64,000 nt of DNA from Candidatus Harpocratesius repetitus (GCA_021498095.1 JAIZWK010000001.1:802448-866447); one strand, 5' to 3'; positions 1 through 12,021 are shown, numbered from the stretch's first letter. Notes: a model not told the origin generated them from the sequence alone. Numbers and translations are program-made.

Positions 1-270
1 GTCATTTATTATGATTAAAACACATGAAATTTCTCATGCAATATCGATCAAGTAAGTTGCTTAAAATAAGCCTTAAGCATACTACTTTGAATGATATTAG
101 AGTGACACTCCCATTCATCATTGGCAGATTAATGCATCAATCTTTGATTGAAATGAATGAATAAAACCAAATCACTCAACATGCTTTTGCATGTGCATTG
201 GTCCCATGGCAAAATTTTGTTCGTATAATTCAAATTGAGTAAATACGGACAATGTAGTATGATTTCAATA

Positions 271-291
271 GCTCTTCCCTATTTTAAAATA
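271..291 (+). promoter_or_regulatory. possible BRE/TATA promoter of 23S rRNA
   Basis: An AT-rich TATA-like box TTTTAAAATA at 282-291 is preceded by the pyrimidine/GC stretch CTCTTCCCT. A start about 25 nt downstream would fall near 310-318, just before the left arm of the putative pre-rRNA processing stem. This is positional inference only. Confidence 0.3.
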
Positions 292-327
292 AATTGTGTA
301 AACCAAATAACCGTAATTTTATGGAAG

Positions 328-336
328 ATAACGCGT
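328..336 (+). other. left arm of putative 23S pre-rRNA processing stem
   Basis: ATAACGCGT at 328-336 can pair with ACGCGCTAT at 3542-3550 with one mismatch. The outer segments TAATTT (about 314-319) and AAATTA (about 3552-3557) are also complementary. Archaeal 23S precursors are normally excised from such a long stem by the bulge-helix-bulge endonuclease, so this pairing supports an independent pre-23S transcript. Confidence 0.4.
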
Positions 337-393
337 AATGGAGTAAATGAGACATATCGTCTCTGATAAGTAATCAGGGCTTGTTCCTGATTA

Positions 394-3527
<3,134 letters not shown>

Positions 3528-3657
3528 GTCAGGACTCCAGAACGCGCTATGAAATTAACTACAAAATTTTGTCATGGGATAAAAATTTCTATCTTTTTAT
3601 ATTCTTTTTCGATATTTATTTTACTTTAGATAATTAATTTTTGAAAGTGGAAAAAAC

Positions 3658-3918
3658 ATGAGGAAAATTTTAATCGTTTGTCCTATTTGTAATAAATCCA
3701 AACGAATACCAGTTCCTGAATCTATTTTTCATATTGAAGAAGGTTCTTTATTAAAAATACCTATTAAAAAAAACACAATTTGTTCTCATGAATTTATTTT
3801 AATAATTGATTATAATTTTTCAATTAGAGATTATGAAATTGATAAAGATGAAATTAAAAGAATTCAGCAAATAAAAAAGAAAAATGAAGATTTATCTATC
3901 TTTGATATAGTTATTTAA
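3658..3918 (+). CDS. small CxxC protein, unknown function
   Basis: 86-residue protein beginning with a CPIC motif, then an IPVPESIF segment, a Gly, a His near residue 44 and an IIDYNFSIRDYE strand. The same pattern (CPxC, IP-D/E-S-I/V-F, later H, then D-x-x-x-x-IR-x-x-E) forms the N-terminus of the V4R protein at 43715-44425. It therefore looks like a small stand-alone module, possibly binding metal with an incomplete Cys set. Start ATG at 3658 follows a weak GTGG. It lies 10 bp from the convergent methyltransferase-like gene. Function unknown; could be a regulator or a partner of the V4R-type proteins. Confidence 0.7.
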   Translation: MRKILIVCPICNKSKRIPVPESIFHIEEGSLLKIPIKKNTICSHEFILIIDYNFSIRDYEIDKDEIKRIQQIKKKNEDLSIFDIVI

Positions 3919-3927
3919 ATTTATTTT

Positions 3928-5130
3928 TTATGTTGGTTCAAAAATAATTATGATCGATTTTTCATCATGGAATACTTGTAATTTTTGAATTTGTTGAGTA
4001 ATTCTATAATTTTTTTCTGTAACACCAACGATTTCAAGATTATAATTTCCTGGTTCGACAGGAATTACTATATCAAAAGAGAAAATTGTTTCTTTATTTG
4101 GATTTAAATGAATTTGTGATATTCGTTTAAAATAATTACTATACTTATAATGTATTTCTAAATCAATAGTAAAAGAAACCGATTCAGGATTATAGAATAT
4201 AATGTCTATTTTTTCAGAAATGACTTTGATAAAATTATTTTTGATATTTATTTGAACTAAATCTTCACTTGTTTTTAATGAATTCAGTATTTCTTTTGAT
4301 CTTTGTAGTCGAAAAGAGTGATTTTTATGAAAAATTGGATTTCCAAATTGTATTTTTGGAAGTTGATTAAATTCTTCAAAAAATGGTGTAGCTTCTCTTG
4401 AATTTGAAAGATTGCTAATTTTGACATAACTCAAGATTTTTTCGTATGTTAGATCTCTTTTTTTATCTAGTTTTGGTAGTTCTAAAACATAAAGAGGTGA
4501 AAAAATAACACTTCCAAAATTTGCAACTTGAAAACTATCTTGTCGTTTAATTATTTGTAAAATTGATTGTAAATTTATATTTTTTAAGATGAAAGGAGCC
4601 ACTATTATTCCATTTAGTTCTAAGTTGCTAATTATTGTATATGGGATTAGAGGGATTGCTCCTGTTAGCAAAATCTTTGAAAATTTTTCTTTTTTTTTCA
4701 AACCAAATAATGGATTTTGAATGAATAAATTGAAATTTGTGATTTTTGATTTTTCGAGTTTCTCTTTAGTAAACTTTGCTATCTCTGGTTGTTCTTCAAG
4801 AATTGTAATTGATTTTACAACTTTTGATATTACTGCTTCTAAATACCCCCCTTTGGCGCCTAAAAAGAGGACACGATCTGTTTCATTTAGTTCTAGTAAA
4901 GTTGTTATCATACTGATCATATGAGGTGCAGATACAGTTCGATTAATAATATCATTTTTATAGAAAAATAATACAGGACGATCTCTTAAAACAAACCATT
5001 TGAGTTGTTCATGTGTGAAAAACGCTTCTAAAGGAAGTTCTTTCAAAATTTGAAATATCTTTTTATTTCTAAGATAACCCATTTTTATATGATTTAATAA
5101 TAATTGTAAGAATAGTTTCTGATAATCCAT
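3928..5130 (-). CDS. PCMT-like methyltransferase with C-terminal extension
   Basis: 400 residues. The first about 210 resemble protein-L-isoaspartate O-methyltransferase: an FVLRD segment, then SAPHMISMI, then the SAM-binding VLFLGAKGGYL motif (near residues 86-96), then an acidic strand end (ILEEQPE). The usual first motif is LEIGTGSGY, so the SAM loop is somewhat divergent. Residues about 235-400 are an extra, beta-rich region with no recognised family, possibly an Ig-like or substrate-binding domain. A Shine-Dalgarno GGGGGA precedes the ATG. Predicted role is methylating aged or other carboxylates, but the divergent loop and tail make the substrate uncertain. Confidence 0.65.
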   Translation of the reverse strand: MDYQKLFLQLLLNHIKMGYLRNKKIFQILKELPLEAFFTHEQLKWFVLRDRPVLFFYKNDIINRTVSAPHMISMITTLLELNETDRVLFLGAKGGYLEAVISKVVKSITILEEQPEIAKFTKEKLEKSKITNFNLFIQNPLFGLKKKEKFSKILLTGAIPLIPYTIISNLELNGIIVAPFILKNINLQSILQIIKRQDSFQVANFGSVIFSPLYVLELPKLDKKRDLTYEKILSYVKISNLSNSREATPFFEEFNQLPKIQFGNPIFHKNHSFRLQRSKEILNSLKTSEDLVQINIKNNFIKVISEKIDIIFYNPESVSFTIDLEIHYKYSNYFKRISQIHLNPNKETIFSFDIVIPVEPGNYNLEIVGVTEKNYRITQQIQKLQVFHDEKSIIIIFEPT

Positions 5131-5484
5131 GTTGTTATCTCCCCCTAAAATATTCAGAAAATTTAACTACTTATTTTTAACTCATTTTGAAAAAATATAC
5201 AAATTATTAAGTTTATCTTGTTGAACGAATATGTTTGTCGAAGATTTATAATAACATGTCTCTAAAATTTCTATTTTAATATAATAAAAAATCTCTTGTT
5301 AAAAATCAAAAGAAAAATACCTAAAATGAATTAAAAATCAAATCTTTAATTAAATAATAAAGTGAATATCTAAACAGATTCCTAAAAACCTAAAATAAAT
5401 ATTTAAGGATTTATTTTATTATATCAAATAAGAGCCTTTATTTTACTGAATATTGATTTCTCGAATAATAATGAGGATTATTCT
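5131..5484. other. divergent intergenic region, no gene seen
   Basis: About 350 bp of very AT-rich sequence between the divergent methyltransferase-like and PAN genes. Several TATA-like stretches occur (for example around 5395-5420), but none can be assigned with certainty. No RNA gene or long repeat was noticed. Confidence 0.4.
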
Positions 5485-6702
5485 ATGGCCATCGAAAAAG
5501 AAAAAGAATCTGAAGCTTCCATTGAAAAAGAGAAGGATTCAAACTATTTAATAACATACACGCGGCATTTGGAACGTAGACTCCGTAATTTAGAAGCTAC
5601 CAAATCAAAATTAGAAAGAGAATTGCTAGCAAGTCAAAGGGATTTGGATAATTTACGGAAGGAATTAGATCGTCTCCGTCAACCTCCATTAATATCTGCT
5701 CATGTTACAGATATTTTACCTGACCATAGAGCAATCGTTAAATCTAGTTCTGGACCATCATTTATCGTCAATATTGCGCCAAAAGTAAATATAGATGAAT
5801 TACATGTGAATGATCGAGTAGCTCTTAACCAACGGACATTTTCTATCATGGAAAGATTACCTACAATAGTAGATCCTCTTGTTCAAGTTATGGAAATCAC
5901 TGAAAAACCAGATGAATATACATATGATGATATTGGTGGATTAGATGAACAATTGATTGAAGTAAGAGAAACTGTTGAAAAACCTCTTTTAAATCCTGAA
6001 TTATTTGAGAAAGTAGGTGTTATTCCTCCTAAGGGAATACTATTATATGGTGTGCCCGGAACAGGAAAAACTATGATGGCTAAAGCAGTCGCTAATGCTA
6101 CTCAAGCAACTTTTATTCGGATTATTGGGAGTGAATTAGTCCAGAAATTTATTGGAGAAGGTGCACGGATGGTTCGTGAGCTTTTTGAAATGGCTCGTAA
6201 TCATGCACCAGCAATAATTTTTATCGATGAATTAGATGCAATTGGATCAAAAAGATTACAAGTTGCAACTTCTGGTGATCGAGAAGTTCAACGAACATTA
6301 ATGCAGCTTTTAAGTGAATTAGATGGATTTAATAATCGAGGTGATATTCGAATAATTGGTGCTACAAATCGACCTGATATATTAGATCCTGCATTATTGC
6401 GACCTGGTCGATTTGATCGTTTGATCGAATTCCCTCCACCAGATGAAGAAGCTCGAATTAAAATTTTTGAAATCCATAGTAAATCTATGAATTTAGAGAA
6501 AAAAGCAAGAAATTTCAAGCAATTTTCTCACTTAACAGAAAATGCAACTGGAGCAGAGATTAAAGCAATTGTAATGGAAGCTGGAATGTTTGCTATTCGA
6601 GATAATTCAGAAGAAGTTAAAGTAAGTCATTTTAAAAGAGCTATTGCTAAAGTAATGAAAACATCCAAGAAAACACATGATAAATTTGAAATGTATGCTT
6701 AA
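5485..6702 (+). CDS. pan: proteasome-activating nucleotidase PAN
   Basis: 405-residue AAA+ ATPase that unfolds substrates and feeds them to the 20S proteasome. It has an N-terminal coiled coil (about 22-66), an OB domain (about 70-130) and an AAA domain. Walker A is GVPGTGKT at 189-196, where most homologues have GPPGTGKT. Walker B is IIFIDELD with D248/E249, and the arginine-finger region is RPGRFDR. The C-terminus ends M-Y-A, which fits the hydrophobic-Tyr-X tail that docks into the alpha ring and opens the gate. The cognate alpha subunit gene is at 51059. Start ATG follows a GAGG. Confident family call. Confidence 0.96.
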   Translation: MAIEKEKESEASIEKEKDSNYLITYTRHLERRLRNLEATKSKLERELLASQRDLDNLRKELDRLRQPPLISAHVTDILPDHRAIVKSSSGPSFIVNIAPKVNIDELHVNDRVALNQRTFSIMERLPTIVDPLVQVMEITEKPDEYTYDDIGGLDEQLIEVRETVEKPLLNPELFEKVGVIPPKGILLYGVPGTGKTMMAKAVANATQATFIRIIGSELVQKFIGEGARMVRELFEMARNHAPAIIFIDELDAIGSKRLQVATSGDREVQRTLMQLLSELDGFNNRGDIRIIGATNRPDILDPALLRPGRFDRLIEFPPPDEEARIKIFEIHSKSMNLEKKARNFKQFSHLTENATGAEIKAIVMEAGMFAIRDNSEEVKVSHFKRAIAKVMKTSKKTHDKFEMYA

Positions 6703-6769
6703 TGGCACTTTTTTTCTGATTTTAACTTATTTCATTTTTTTATTATTTGATAATAATAATGATGTTCAT

Positions 6770-7279
6770 ATGTCGCTAAATAATTACAATCAAGATGAAA
6801 TTGAATCATTACTTCGCGGAATTTTTACATATCAATTCAATGCTTCCGTCGCTTCTGTCTTATTAAGCACTTTTCCTAAAATGACATTTAAGTTTTCCCA
6901 TAAAACCAAAAAATTAAAGTATATTTATGTTGATAACCAGATTTTTGCTTCTTATCGGCCTCAAACTGGCACATTTTCATTAGGTTTTGGGGCTGCTAAC
7001 CTAATTCTACATCATACATCAATGCCCACTTTACGTGTGGTCGTTCTAACCGAAGTGCAAGATTTCATCAAAGATGGAAAATCAGTTTTCTCTCAACATG
7101 TCGTTGATGTTGATCCTTCTCTCCATATTGGTGATGAAGTTATTATTGTCAATGAAACTGATGAGCTTCTTGCAATTGGTAAGCTTTTCTATCCCCCTAT
7201 TTATATAAGACAAAGAGTCAAAGGGAGCTGTGTAAAAGTCCGAAAAGGCATCCATTCCATCAATTCTCTAAAAGAATAA
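6770..7279 (+). CDS. PUA-domain RNA-binding protein (ArcTGT C2-PUA type)
   Basis: 169 residues. The N-terminal half (pattern ending GFGAANLI) resembles the domain preceding PUA in archaeosine tRNA-guanine transglycosylase. The C-terminal half has the PUA signature GKSVFSQHVVDVD...GDEVIIVN...LLAIGKL. Proteins of this COG1370-like family are predicted RNA binders without a catalytic domain. I chose ATG 6770 because the longer reading starts inside PAN and adds a hydrophobic stretch absent from the family. It lies 67 bp downstream of PAN and 60 bp before NAC, a same-strand run likely co-transcribed. Confidence 0.8.
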   Translation: MSLNNYNQDEIESLLRGIFTYQFNASVASVLLSTFPKMTFKFSHKTKKLKYIYVDNQIFASYRPQTGTFSLGFGAANLILHHTSMPTLRVVVLTEVQDFIKDGKSVFSQHVVDVDPSLHIGDEVIIVNETDELLAIGKLFYPPIYIRQRVKGSCVKVRKGIHSINSLKE

Positions 7280-7339
7280 AATTTTATTGTCTTTTTGTAT
7301 TTATATTTTTATTATAATCATTATAGGAGACTATAAATC

Positions 7340-7858
7340 ATGGGAAAACTACCTAAATCAATGCAGAATAAAAAAAAACAAGCAAGAGAATTACGCGCTA
7401 AAGGAAGTGCTACTCTTCAGAAACGGCATCGGGCACCTCCAATTCCTCAAAATCGCCAAATGCGTCGACGACTGAAACAACAAGGCATAGGTGATATGGA
7501 GCAAATTGAAGCAAATCGTGTTATTATTCAAACTGATACAGAAGATTTAGTAATTGAAGCACCTCAAATAATTCGAGTGAATCAACAGGGAATGAATGTA
7601 TATCAAGTAATTGGTAATGCAGAGTCATATCCTTCTGGAACTTATTCAGGACAAGCTTCTGAAGTATCAGAGAGCGTTGAAGAAGTGAAAGATATTGAAG
7701 ACACAAATGCTGATTTATCTCTTAATGTGGAAATTACTGAACAAGATATTCAATTAGTCGTCATGCAAACTAATGTTTCTCCTGAAATCGCTAAGCAAAC
7801 TCTTCAAGAAACTAATGGGGATCTTGCTAAAGCGATTATTAAATTAAAAACGCAATAA
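7340..7858 (+). CDS. nac: nascent polypeptide-associated complex protein (NAC alpha)
   Basis: 172-residue ribosome-associated chaperone. A basic N-terminal extension (about 1-50, many Lys/Arg, likely ribosome contact) precedes the NAC beta-barrel (ANRVIIQT...VIEAPQIIRV...YQVIGNAE, about 55-100). An acidic linker follows. The C-terminal UBA domain (about 132-170) carries the usual VSPEIAKQTL and NGDLAKAI helices. Archaeal NAC forms homodimers. The ATG has a strong AGGAG at 7325-7329. Confidence 0.93.
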   Translation: MGKLPKSMQNKKKQARELRAKGSATLQKRHRAPPIPQNRQMRRRLKQQGIGDMEQIEANRVIIQTDTEDLVIEAPQIIRVNQQGMNVYQVIGNAESYPSGTYSGQASEVSESVEEVKDIEDTNADLSLNVEITEQDIQLVVMQTNVSPEIAKQTLQETNGDLAKAIIKLKTQ

Positions 7859-7927
7859 TTCGCTAAAATTTAATGTCTGTTCCAAAATTTTTTTTAATTT
7901 TATCGAAATTAGCTTCTTTGATTATAT

Positions 7928-8239
7928 ATGTCTGCTATTGCCTCAAAAAAAACGGAAAAACTGGATGGACCAGAAAAAATATTGTTTTATATGAGCTTTG
8001 TATTTCTGGGCACTATAGTAGTTATACTCATTCTGGTGGCGTTATTTTCCTGGGATCTCTTTTCAACTAATGTTTTAGCACCAATTATTTACTTTCTTAT
8101 ATTAACTGGCTTAGTTCTCAGTTTTGGAACCTTGTTGAAAGAAGTTCCAAATTCGAAAAAATTGATTTTAAATTGGTTTTATGGATTTATTAGTCTTAGC
8201 TTTATTATTGGGATTGTATTAGGTGTTTTTATGTGGTAA
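7928..8239 (+). CDS. small membrane protein, unknown function
   Basis: 103 residues with a short hydrophilic N-terminus and three hydrophobic segments (about 20-44, 50-68, 80-102), so probably three membrane helices. No recognised family or conserved polar motif. It follows NAC on the same strand by 69 bp and faces the TPR-like gene. No function can be assigned. Confidence 0.6.
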   Translation: MSAIASKKTEKLDGPEKILFYMSFVFLGTIVVILILVALFSWDLFSTNVLAPIIYFLILTGLVLSFGTLLKEVPNSKKLILNWFYGFISLSFIIGIVLGVFMW

Positions 8240-8260
8240 TTTTTCCATTGCCATTATTTC

Positions 8261-8581
8261 TTATTTTTTTCCTATCATTTTATTAAGTTCAACTATTTTT
8301 TGGTCAATAATAGATGAGAATTCTCGATTATTTGAATCTTCCACAAATCTAAATGCTTGTAAGTATTCTTCTAAAGCTTTTTGATGAAATCCTAAATGTT
8401 CTAGTAAATTTGCTTTTTCTGCCATAGATTTTGCAATTCCAAATCGATTGGACAGCTGAAGCTTTAATTTAATAATTTGATTGTAAATTTCTAAAGCTAA
8501 AGGGTAATTTTCATTTTTTTTAGCGATTTCTAAATTTTGAGCAAGTTTGTACAACTCAATGATATCTTTCATTTCTTTCAT
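8261..8581 (-). CDS. small TPR-like protein
   Basis: 106 residues, all helical. The pattern YPLALEIYNQIIKLKLQLSN and LGFHQKALEEYLQAFRF matches two tetratricopeptide hairpins, with the A-L-x-x-Y/L-x-x-A/I spacing of TPR helix pairs. Such short TPR proteins usually act as protein-binding adaptors. It is transcribed opposite to both neighbours. Partner unknown. Confidence 0.6.
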   Translation of the reverse strand: MKEMKDIIELYKLAQNLEIAKKNENYPLALEIYNQIIKLKLQLSNRFGIAKSMAEKANLLEHLGFHQKALEEYLQAFRFVEDSNNREFSSIIDQKIVELNKMIGKK

Positions 8582-8702
8582 ATTTTGACAAATTGGAACT
8601 AAACTTTTGAAATCACTTACTATTCAGATCATATCACTATATTCTTTATTCATTCTTATGCATTGGAAAAGCATTTATGATTTTAAACGATTAATTATTT
8701 AT

Positions 8703-9458
8703 ATGAATCAACTTGCAGAAATATCTCCTAGTGCCAATAAATATCGCATTGTATGCAAAGTAGCTAATCCAATTAACAAGTTGATATGCTTTTATTCATT
8801 TGACAAAGGAAATTCTTGGGTATCTCAAGTCATGATCCCCACTAATGAGTTTGAATATTTAATGTATATTTCTGATATTCCCTCCTTCTCTTCTATTTAT
8901 CTCTTTTTTCAAATTGAAACTTTGGATTCAAATATCATTATTGATAGTAATAATGGTATTTTTTATCAACTTTTATCCCAAGATGATGATTTCACTCCTT
9001 CAATTCAAACAGATTCAAATAACATTTCTGAATTTCAAGATTTAAACGATGATTATGGATCAATAGAAGACAATAAGCCAGATCTTGAAAACTTACATGA
9101 AAGTCTTCCTTCTTACAATGCACCTTCTCCTATTTCTTCTTCATTTTTGTCATCTCCGTCCATAGTTCAATCCGAATTTCCTGAAAATTTACAACCTTCC
9201 AAAGAATCTTCTTCTTCCAGTTTAGCTATTCGTTCTTACAACCCTTTTAATTCTTCTTCATTAAGTAAACCTCTTCCCTCCCAAAAAATCATCAAATTTA
9301 GGCAATCTCACATTAGCGATATTTCTATTACTTCCAAATCGAAGTCAAAATCACGTGATATGAAAAGTAAGATTGAATTTTTCACTTGTCAAAAGTGCAA
9401 CGGACGATTTCCTGAACCCCTTTCTATTTGTCCATACTGCGGATCCCAGAATAATTAA
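8703..9458 (+). CDS. beta-domain protein with Ser-rich linker and terminal zinc ribbon
   Basis: About 251 residues from ATG 8703. A longer reading would need TTG 8607 or ATG 8658 and adds a hydrophobic, atypical N-terminus. Residues about 10-95 form alternating beta strands (FYSFDKGNSW...), E-set/fibronectin-like in appearance. A Ser/Pro/Asp-rich low-complexity linker follows, with one NPF tripeptide. The end is a CxxC-x-CPYCG zinc ribbon (CQKCNG...CPYCGS). The overall design of folded head, disordered linker and zinc ribbon matches the GTPase immediately downstream, suggesting the two act together. Function unknown. Confidence 0.6.
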   Translation: MNQLAEISPSANKYRIVCKVANPINKLICFYSFDKGNSWVSQVMIPTNEFEYLMYISDIPSFSSIYLFFQIETLDSNIIIDSNNGIFYQLLSQDDDFTPSIQTDSNNISEFQDLNDDYGSIEDNKPDLENLHESLPSYNAPSPISSSFLSSPSIVQSEFPENLQPSKESSSSSLAIRSYNPFNSSSLSKPLPSQKIIKFRQSHISDISITSKSKSKSRDMKSKIEFFTCQKCNGRFPEPLSICPYCGSQNN

Positions 9459-9609
9459 TATATCAGAATTACAAAAAAAAATTAATAAATTTGCATATTT
9501 CCCATTTATATTCTTCTAACATTTTCATCAAAATCAGACTAAAAAAGTTGGATTATTAGGCAAGAATTTCTTTATGTTACTTAATATATATATTAAAAAA
9601 GTTATCCTT

Positions 9610-11391
9610 ATGGGCGTGAATCTCTTGACTGATCAATATGATTTTCTCTTTAAATGTGTAGTACTTGGTGATGGTGGCTGTGGAAAGACTGCCATTGTTG
9701 TTCGTTTCTCTCAAGGCTTCTTTAAAGAGAACTATAAGATGACCATAGGTGTCGAGTTCGCAGTCAAGAGTATAGAAGTAAAAAACGCTCAAAATTATAC
9801 ATATAATGTTAAATTGCAGATTTGGGATACAGGAGGACAAGATCGTTTTCAATATGTTCGACCACTTTATTATAAAGGGGCAATGGGGTGTATTATCCTT
9901 TTTGATATAACAAATCGAGAAAGCTTTGATCATATTCCCCGGTGGATTGAAGAAATTCGCAAAGAAGCGGGTGAAATTCCTACATTACTTGTTGGTAATA
10001 AAAGTGATTTGCAAGATCAACGTGTTGTGTCTCGGAAAGAAGCTGAAAAATTGGCTAAAAAACTAGGATTTTTATATGCAGAATCTAGTGCAAAAAATGG
10101 CGTGGGAGTGGGAGATATTTTTAAGATCTTGGCTTTAATGATGATAGGTGAAGAAGTCCCTAAAGAATTGATTGAAGATAACTTAGCACAACAGTTGCAA
10201 ACCTCAAAAACACCTTTTTCAGAAAGTAAGACACAACCATCACCATTCGGTATAACTTCAAAACCATTCAATATTGGAGAAACTGAGCATTCTGAAGCTG
10301 ATCAAAGAATGGTAAGTAAACCGAAACCCGCACAATTATATAATAAAAATAGCAGTGGAGTCTCACCTAAATCGGGTTTTGAACCTATCAAAGTAAAACC
10401 CTCACTGAATTTTTCTTCAAACTCATTGAAAGTAAATCCTTTTAAATCATCAGATCAAAACACTTCATCAACAAAGAAGCTTGATGATATAGTGAATGAT
10501 AGTTCACTTGAAGCTGTTGAAAATCAAGGTATTTTTACTACAGGAACACGGAAAACATTTCCAAAACCACAACCAATGCCGTCTCAAACTATTGATTCAG
10601 AACTATTTATCCCCAAACCACCACCAAATCCACATATTCCAAAAGTTCAGAAATCTTATAAATTGGAGGAGAAATCTGAACAACATGATGTTTACCAAGT
10701 TCCATCTGCAAATCAGGGAAATAAAACCCCTTTCTTAGAAAGCAGCAAGGAAATGAAATCAACGAGTGGTTTTGATAACCCTTTTCTCGCAAAAAAAGAA
10801 TCAGAATCAAATAAATCTATTATAGATTCCCAAGATCAAAACCCTTTTATTTCATCATCAGTCAAAAAGGATGAAAATAAATTAAATTCTAAATTTAAAG
10901 ATGAACAGAAAAAAGTTCCCTTCATATTTCCTACAAAATCAATTCCTTCATCATCGCAAACAAAACCTATAACAAAATCCACATCAGAGAGATCTACTTT
11001 AGATTCACCAAGAAAATCAGCTAATTTACAACAATCTACACCATTTTCTTCAAAAATATCTTCTTCTCGAACATCTTCAACTTCTTCATTAGCACCTTTT
11101 ATTCCCGGGCAAAACTCAAATGAGAAAAAATCTATAGAAAATAAACGTGAATTAATTGAAAAGAATTTAGAGTTGAAAATTCCTGCAAAAACGTTTACTG
11201 GGACGATCAATCCTTTTTTAACACCGAAATCTACAATGATACCACCTGTACCAAAAAAACCCTCACCAAATCCCTTTATTAAACAAAAAGAATCAATCAA
11301 TCCAAAACAAATCGTATGTCCTAATTGTGGAAATGTATTGCCAAGAAAATTTAAGTATTGTAATAAATGTGGTGCTTTAATGAAATATTAG
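9610..11391 (+). CDS. Rab/Ras-like small GTPase with long disordered tail and zinc ribbon
   Basis: 593 residues from ATG 9610; ATG 9574 is possible and adds 12. The GTPase domain (about 1-180) has all five G boxes: GDGGCGKT (20-27), switch-I Thr in TIGVEF, WDTGGQDRF, NKSD and SSAK. The Gly in place of Ala in WDTAGQ is the main deviation. Residues about 180-560 are low complexity (Ser, Lys, Pro, Asn) with five Asn-Pro-Phe tripeptides at 276, 390, 411, 534 and 554 and many xPF motifs. The C-terminus is a zinc ribbon (CPNCGN...CNKCGA) instead of a prenylated Cys tail. Expanded small GTPases are an Asgard hallmark. Likely a switch recruiting partners through the tail; targets unknown. Confidence 0.88.
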   Translation: MGVNLLTDQYDFLFKCVVLGDGGCGKTAIVVRFSQGFFKENYKMTIGVEFAVKSIEVKNAQNYTYNVKLQIWDTGGQDRFQYVRPLYYKGAMGCIILFDITNRESFDHIPRWIEEIRKEAGEIPTLLVGNKSDLQDQRVVSRKEAEKLAKKLGFLYAESSAKNGVGVGDIFKILALMMIGEEVPKELIEDNLAQQLQTSKTPFSESKTQPSPFGITSKPFNIGETEHSEADQRMVSKPKPAQLYNKNSSGVSPKSGFEPIKVKPSLNFSSNSLKVNPFKSSDQNTSSTKKLDDIVNDSSLEAVENQGIFTTGTRKTFPKPQPMPSQTIDSELFIPKPPPNPHIPKVQKSYKLEEKSEQHDVYQVPSANQGNKTPFLESSKEMKSTSGFDNPFLAKKESESNKSIIDSQDQNPFISSSVKKDENKLNSKFKDEQKKVPFIFPTKSIPSSSQTKPITKSTSERSTLDSPRKSANLQQSTPFSSKISSSRTSSTSSLAPFIPGQNSNEKKSIENKRELIEKNLELKIPAKTFTGTINPFLTPKSTMIPPVPKKPSPNPFIKQKESINPKQIVCPNCGNVLPRKFKYCNKCGALMKY

Positions 11392-11425
11392 AGCATTTAA
11401 ATCAGAGCTCATTAAAAATAATATT

Positions 11426-11782
11426 ATGCCTAAAGATAACAATACTTTACAACATTTACAACAACAAGTTGATCTTTTAATAAAAGATTTTGGTGGATAT
11501 TGGCCTCCATTATCTATGTTAGCTTGTGTTATCGAAGAAGTTGGTGAAATAAGTCGTGAATTAAACGCTCTTGAAGGATTTAAGCCAAAAAAGCAAGATA
11601 TTACTATTTCAATTCATGATAAGTTAGCTGAAGAATTAAGTGATACATTATTCAGTTTAATTTGTATTGCGAATTATTATCAAATCAATTTATCAAGATC
11701 CTTTCAACAAATTCTTAAAAAATATCAAGAAAGAGATCAAAAGCGTTTTTCTTCTGATTTCAAATCTTCTCCTTCATCTTGA
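11426..11782 (+). CDS. MazG-like nucleotide pyrophosphohydrolase
   Basis: 118 residues with the MazG/dUTPase-superfamily helical signature: EEVGEISREL and, after a loop, EELSDTLFSLICIANYY, supplying the acidic Mg-binding residues (EExxE and ExxD). The family hydrolyses NTPs or related nucleotides to monophosphate and PPi, often as house-cleaning enzymes; the substrate here is not predictable. Its last 46 bp overlap the convergent RAM-domain gene (stop at 11737), so antisense transcripts must share this segment. Confidence 0.8.
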   Translation: MPKDNNTLQHLQQQVDLLIKDFGGYWPPLSMLACVIEEVGEISRELNALEGFKPKKQDITISIHDKLAEELSDTLFSLICIANYYQINLSRSFQQILKKYQERDQKRFSSDFKSSPSS

Positions 11783-12021
11783 TTCCATTCTTTGATAATT
11801 AGGTGGCTACTACTCTCAATGATTTCAGGAATTTGATCAATATCATTAAGAAATCTTAAATGAAGGGTCTGTGTATTTTCAGCAGCGAGAATAAACATTA
11901 AATCATATTCACCTGTTATATATGAAATTTGACGAACTTCTGGGATTTTTCGAAGTTTTGCAATAACATCTAAGCTTTTTCCAACTTGAATTTTCAAAAA
12001 GGTCATAATTTTCACGTTCAT
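11737..12021 (-). CDS. stand-alone Lrp/AsnC-type RAM domain protein (second)
   Basis: 94 residues. It matches only the ligand-binding/oligomerisation (RAM) domain of Lrp/AsnC regulators: a first strand MTFLKIQVG, helix, VRQISYITGEYDLMFILAA, helix, and final strand SSHLIIKEW. No DNA-binding helix-turn-helix is present. I chose ATG 12021 because its ATGA overlaps the stop of the upstream RAM gene, implying translational coupling; ATG 12030 is also possible. Such domains bind amino acids and form dimers or octamers. It is the third member of an operon with an EamA-RAM permease. Confidence 0.8.
   Translation of the reverse strand: MNVKIMTFLKIQVGKSLDVIAKLRKIPEVRQISYITGEYDLMFILAAENTQTLHLRFLNDIDQIPEIIESSSHLIIKEWNQDEGEDLKSEEKRF

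Larger units (their letters stand above)
1..384. other. leader region upstream of 23S rRNA, no gene seen
   Basis: No convincing coding region, tRNA or 16S rRNA 3-prime end is visible; in particular no anti-Shine-Dalgarno CCTCC tail typical of 16S appears. Only a possible promoter (282-291) and one arm of a processing stem (328-336) can be proposed. This suggests the 23S gene is transcribed separately from 16S, at least on this side. Confidence 0.5.

Noticed and set aside
6677..6769. Hydrophobic N-terminal extension of the PUA protein, resembling a signal anchor
   Set aside because: It begins inside the PAN gene, is not part of the PUA family, and ATG 6770 gives a normal family start.
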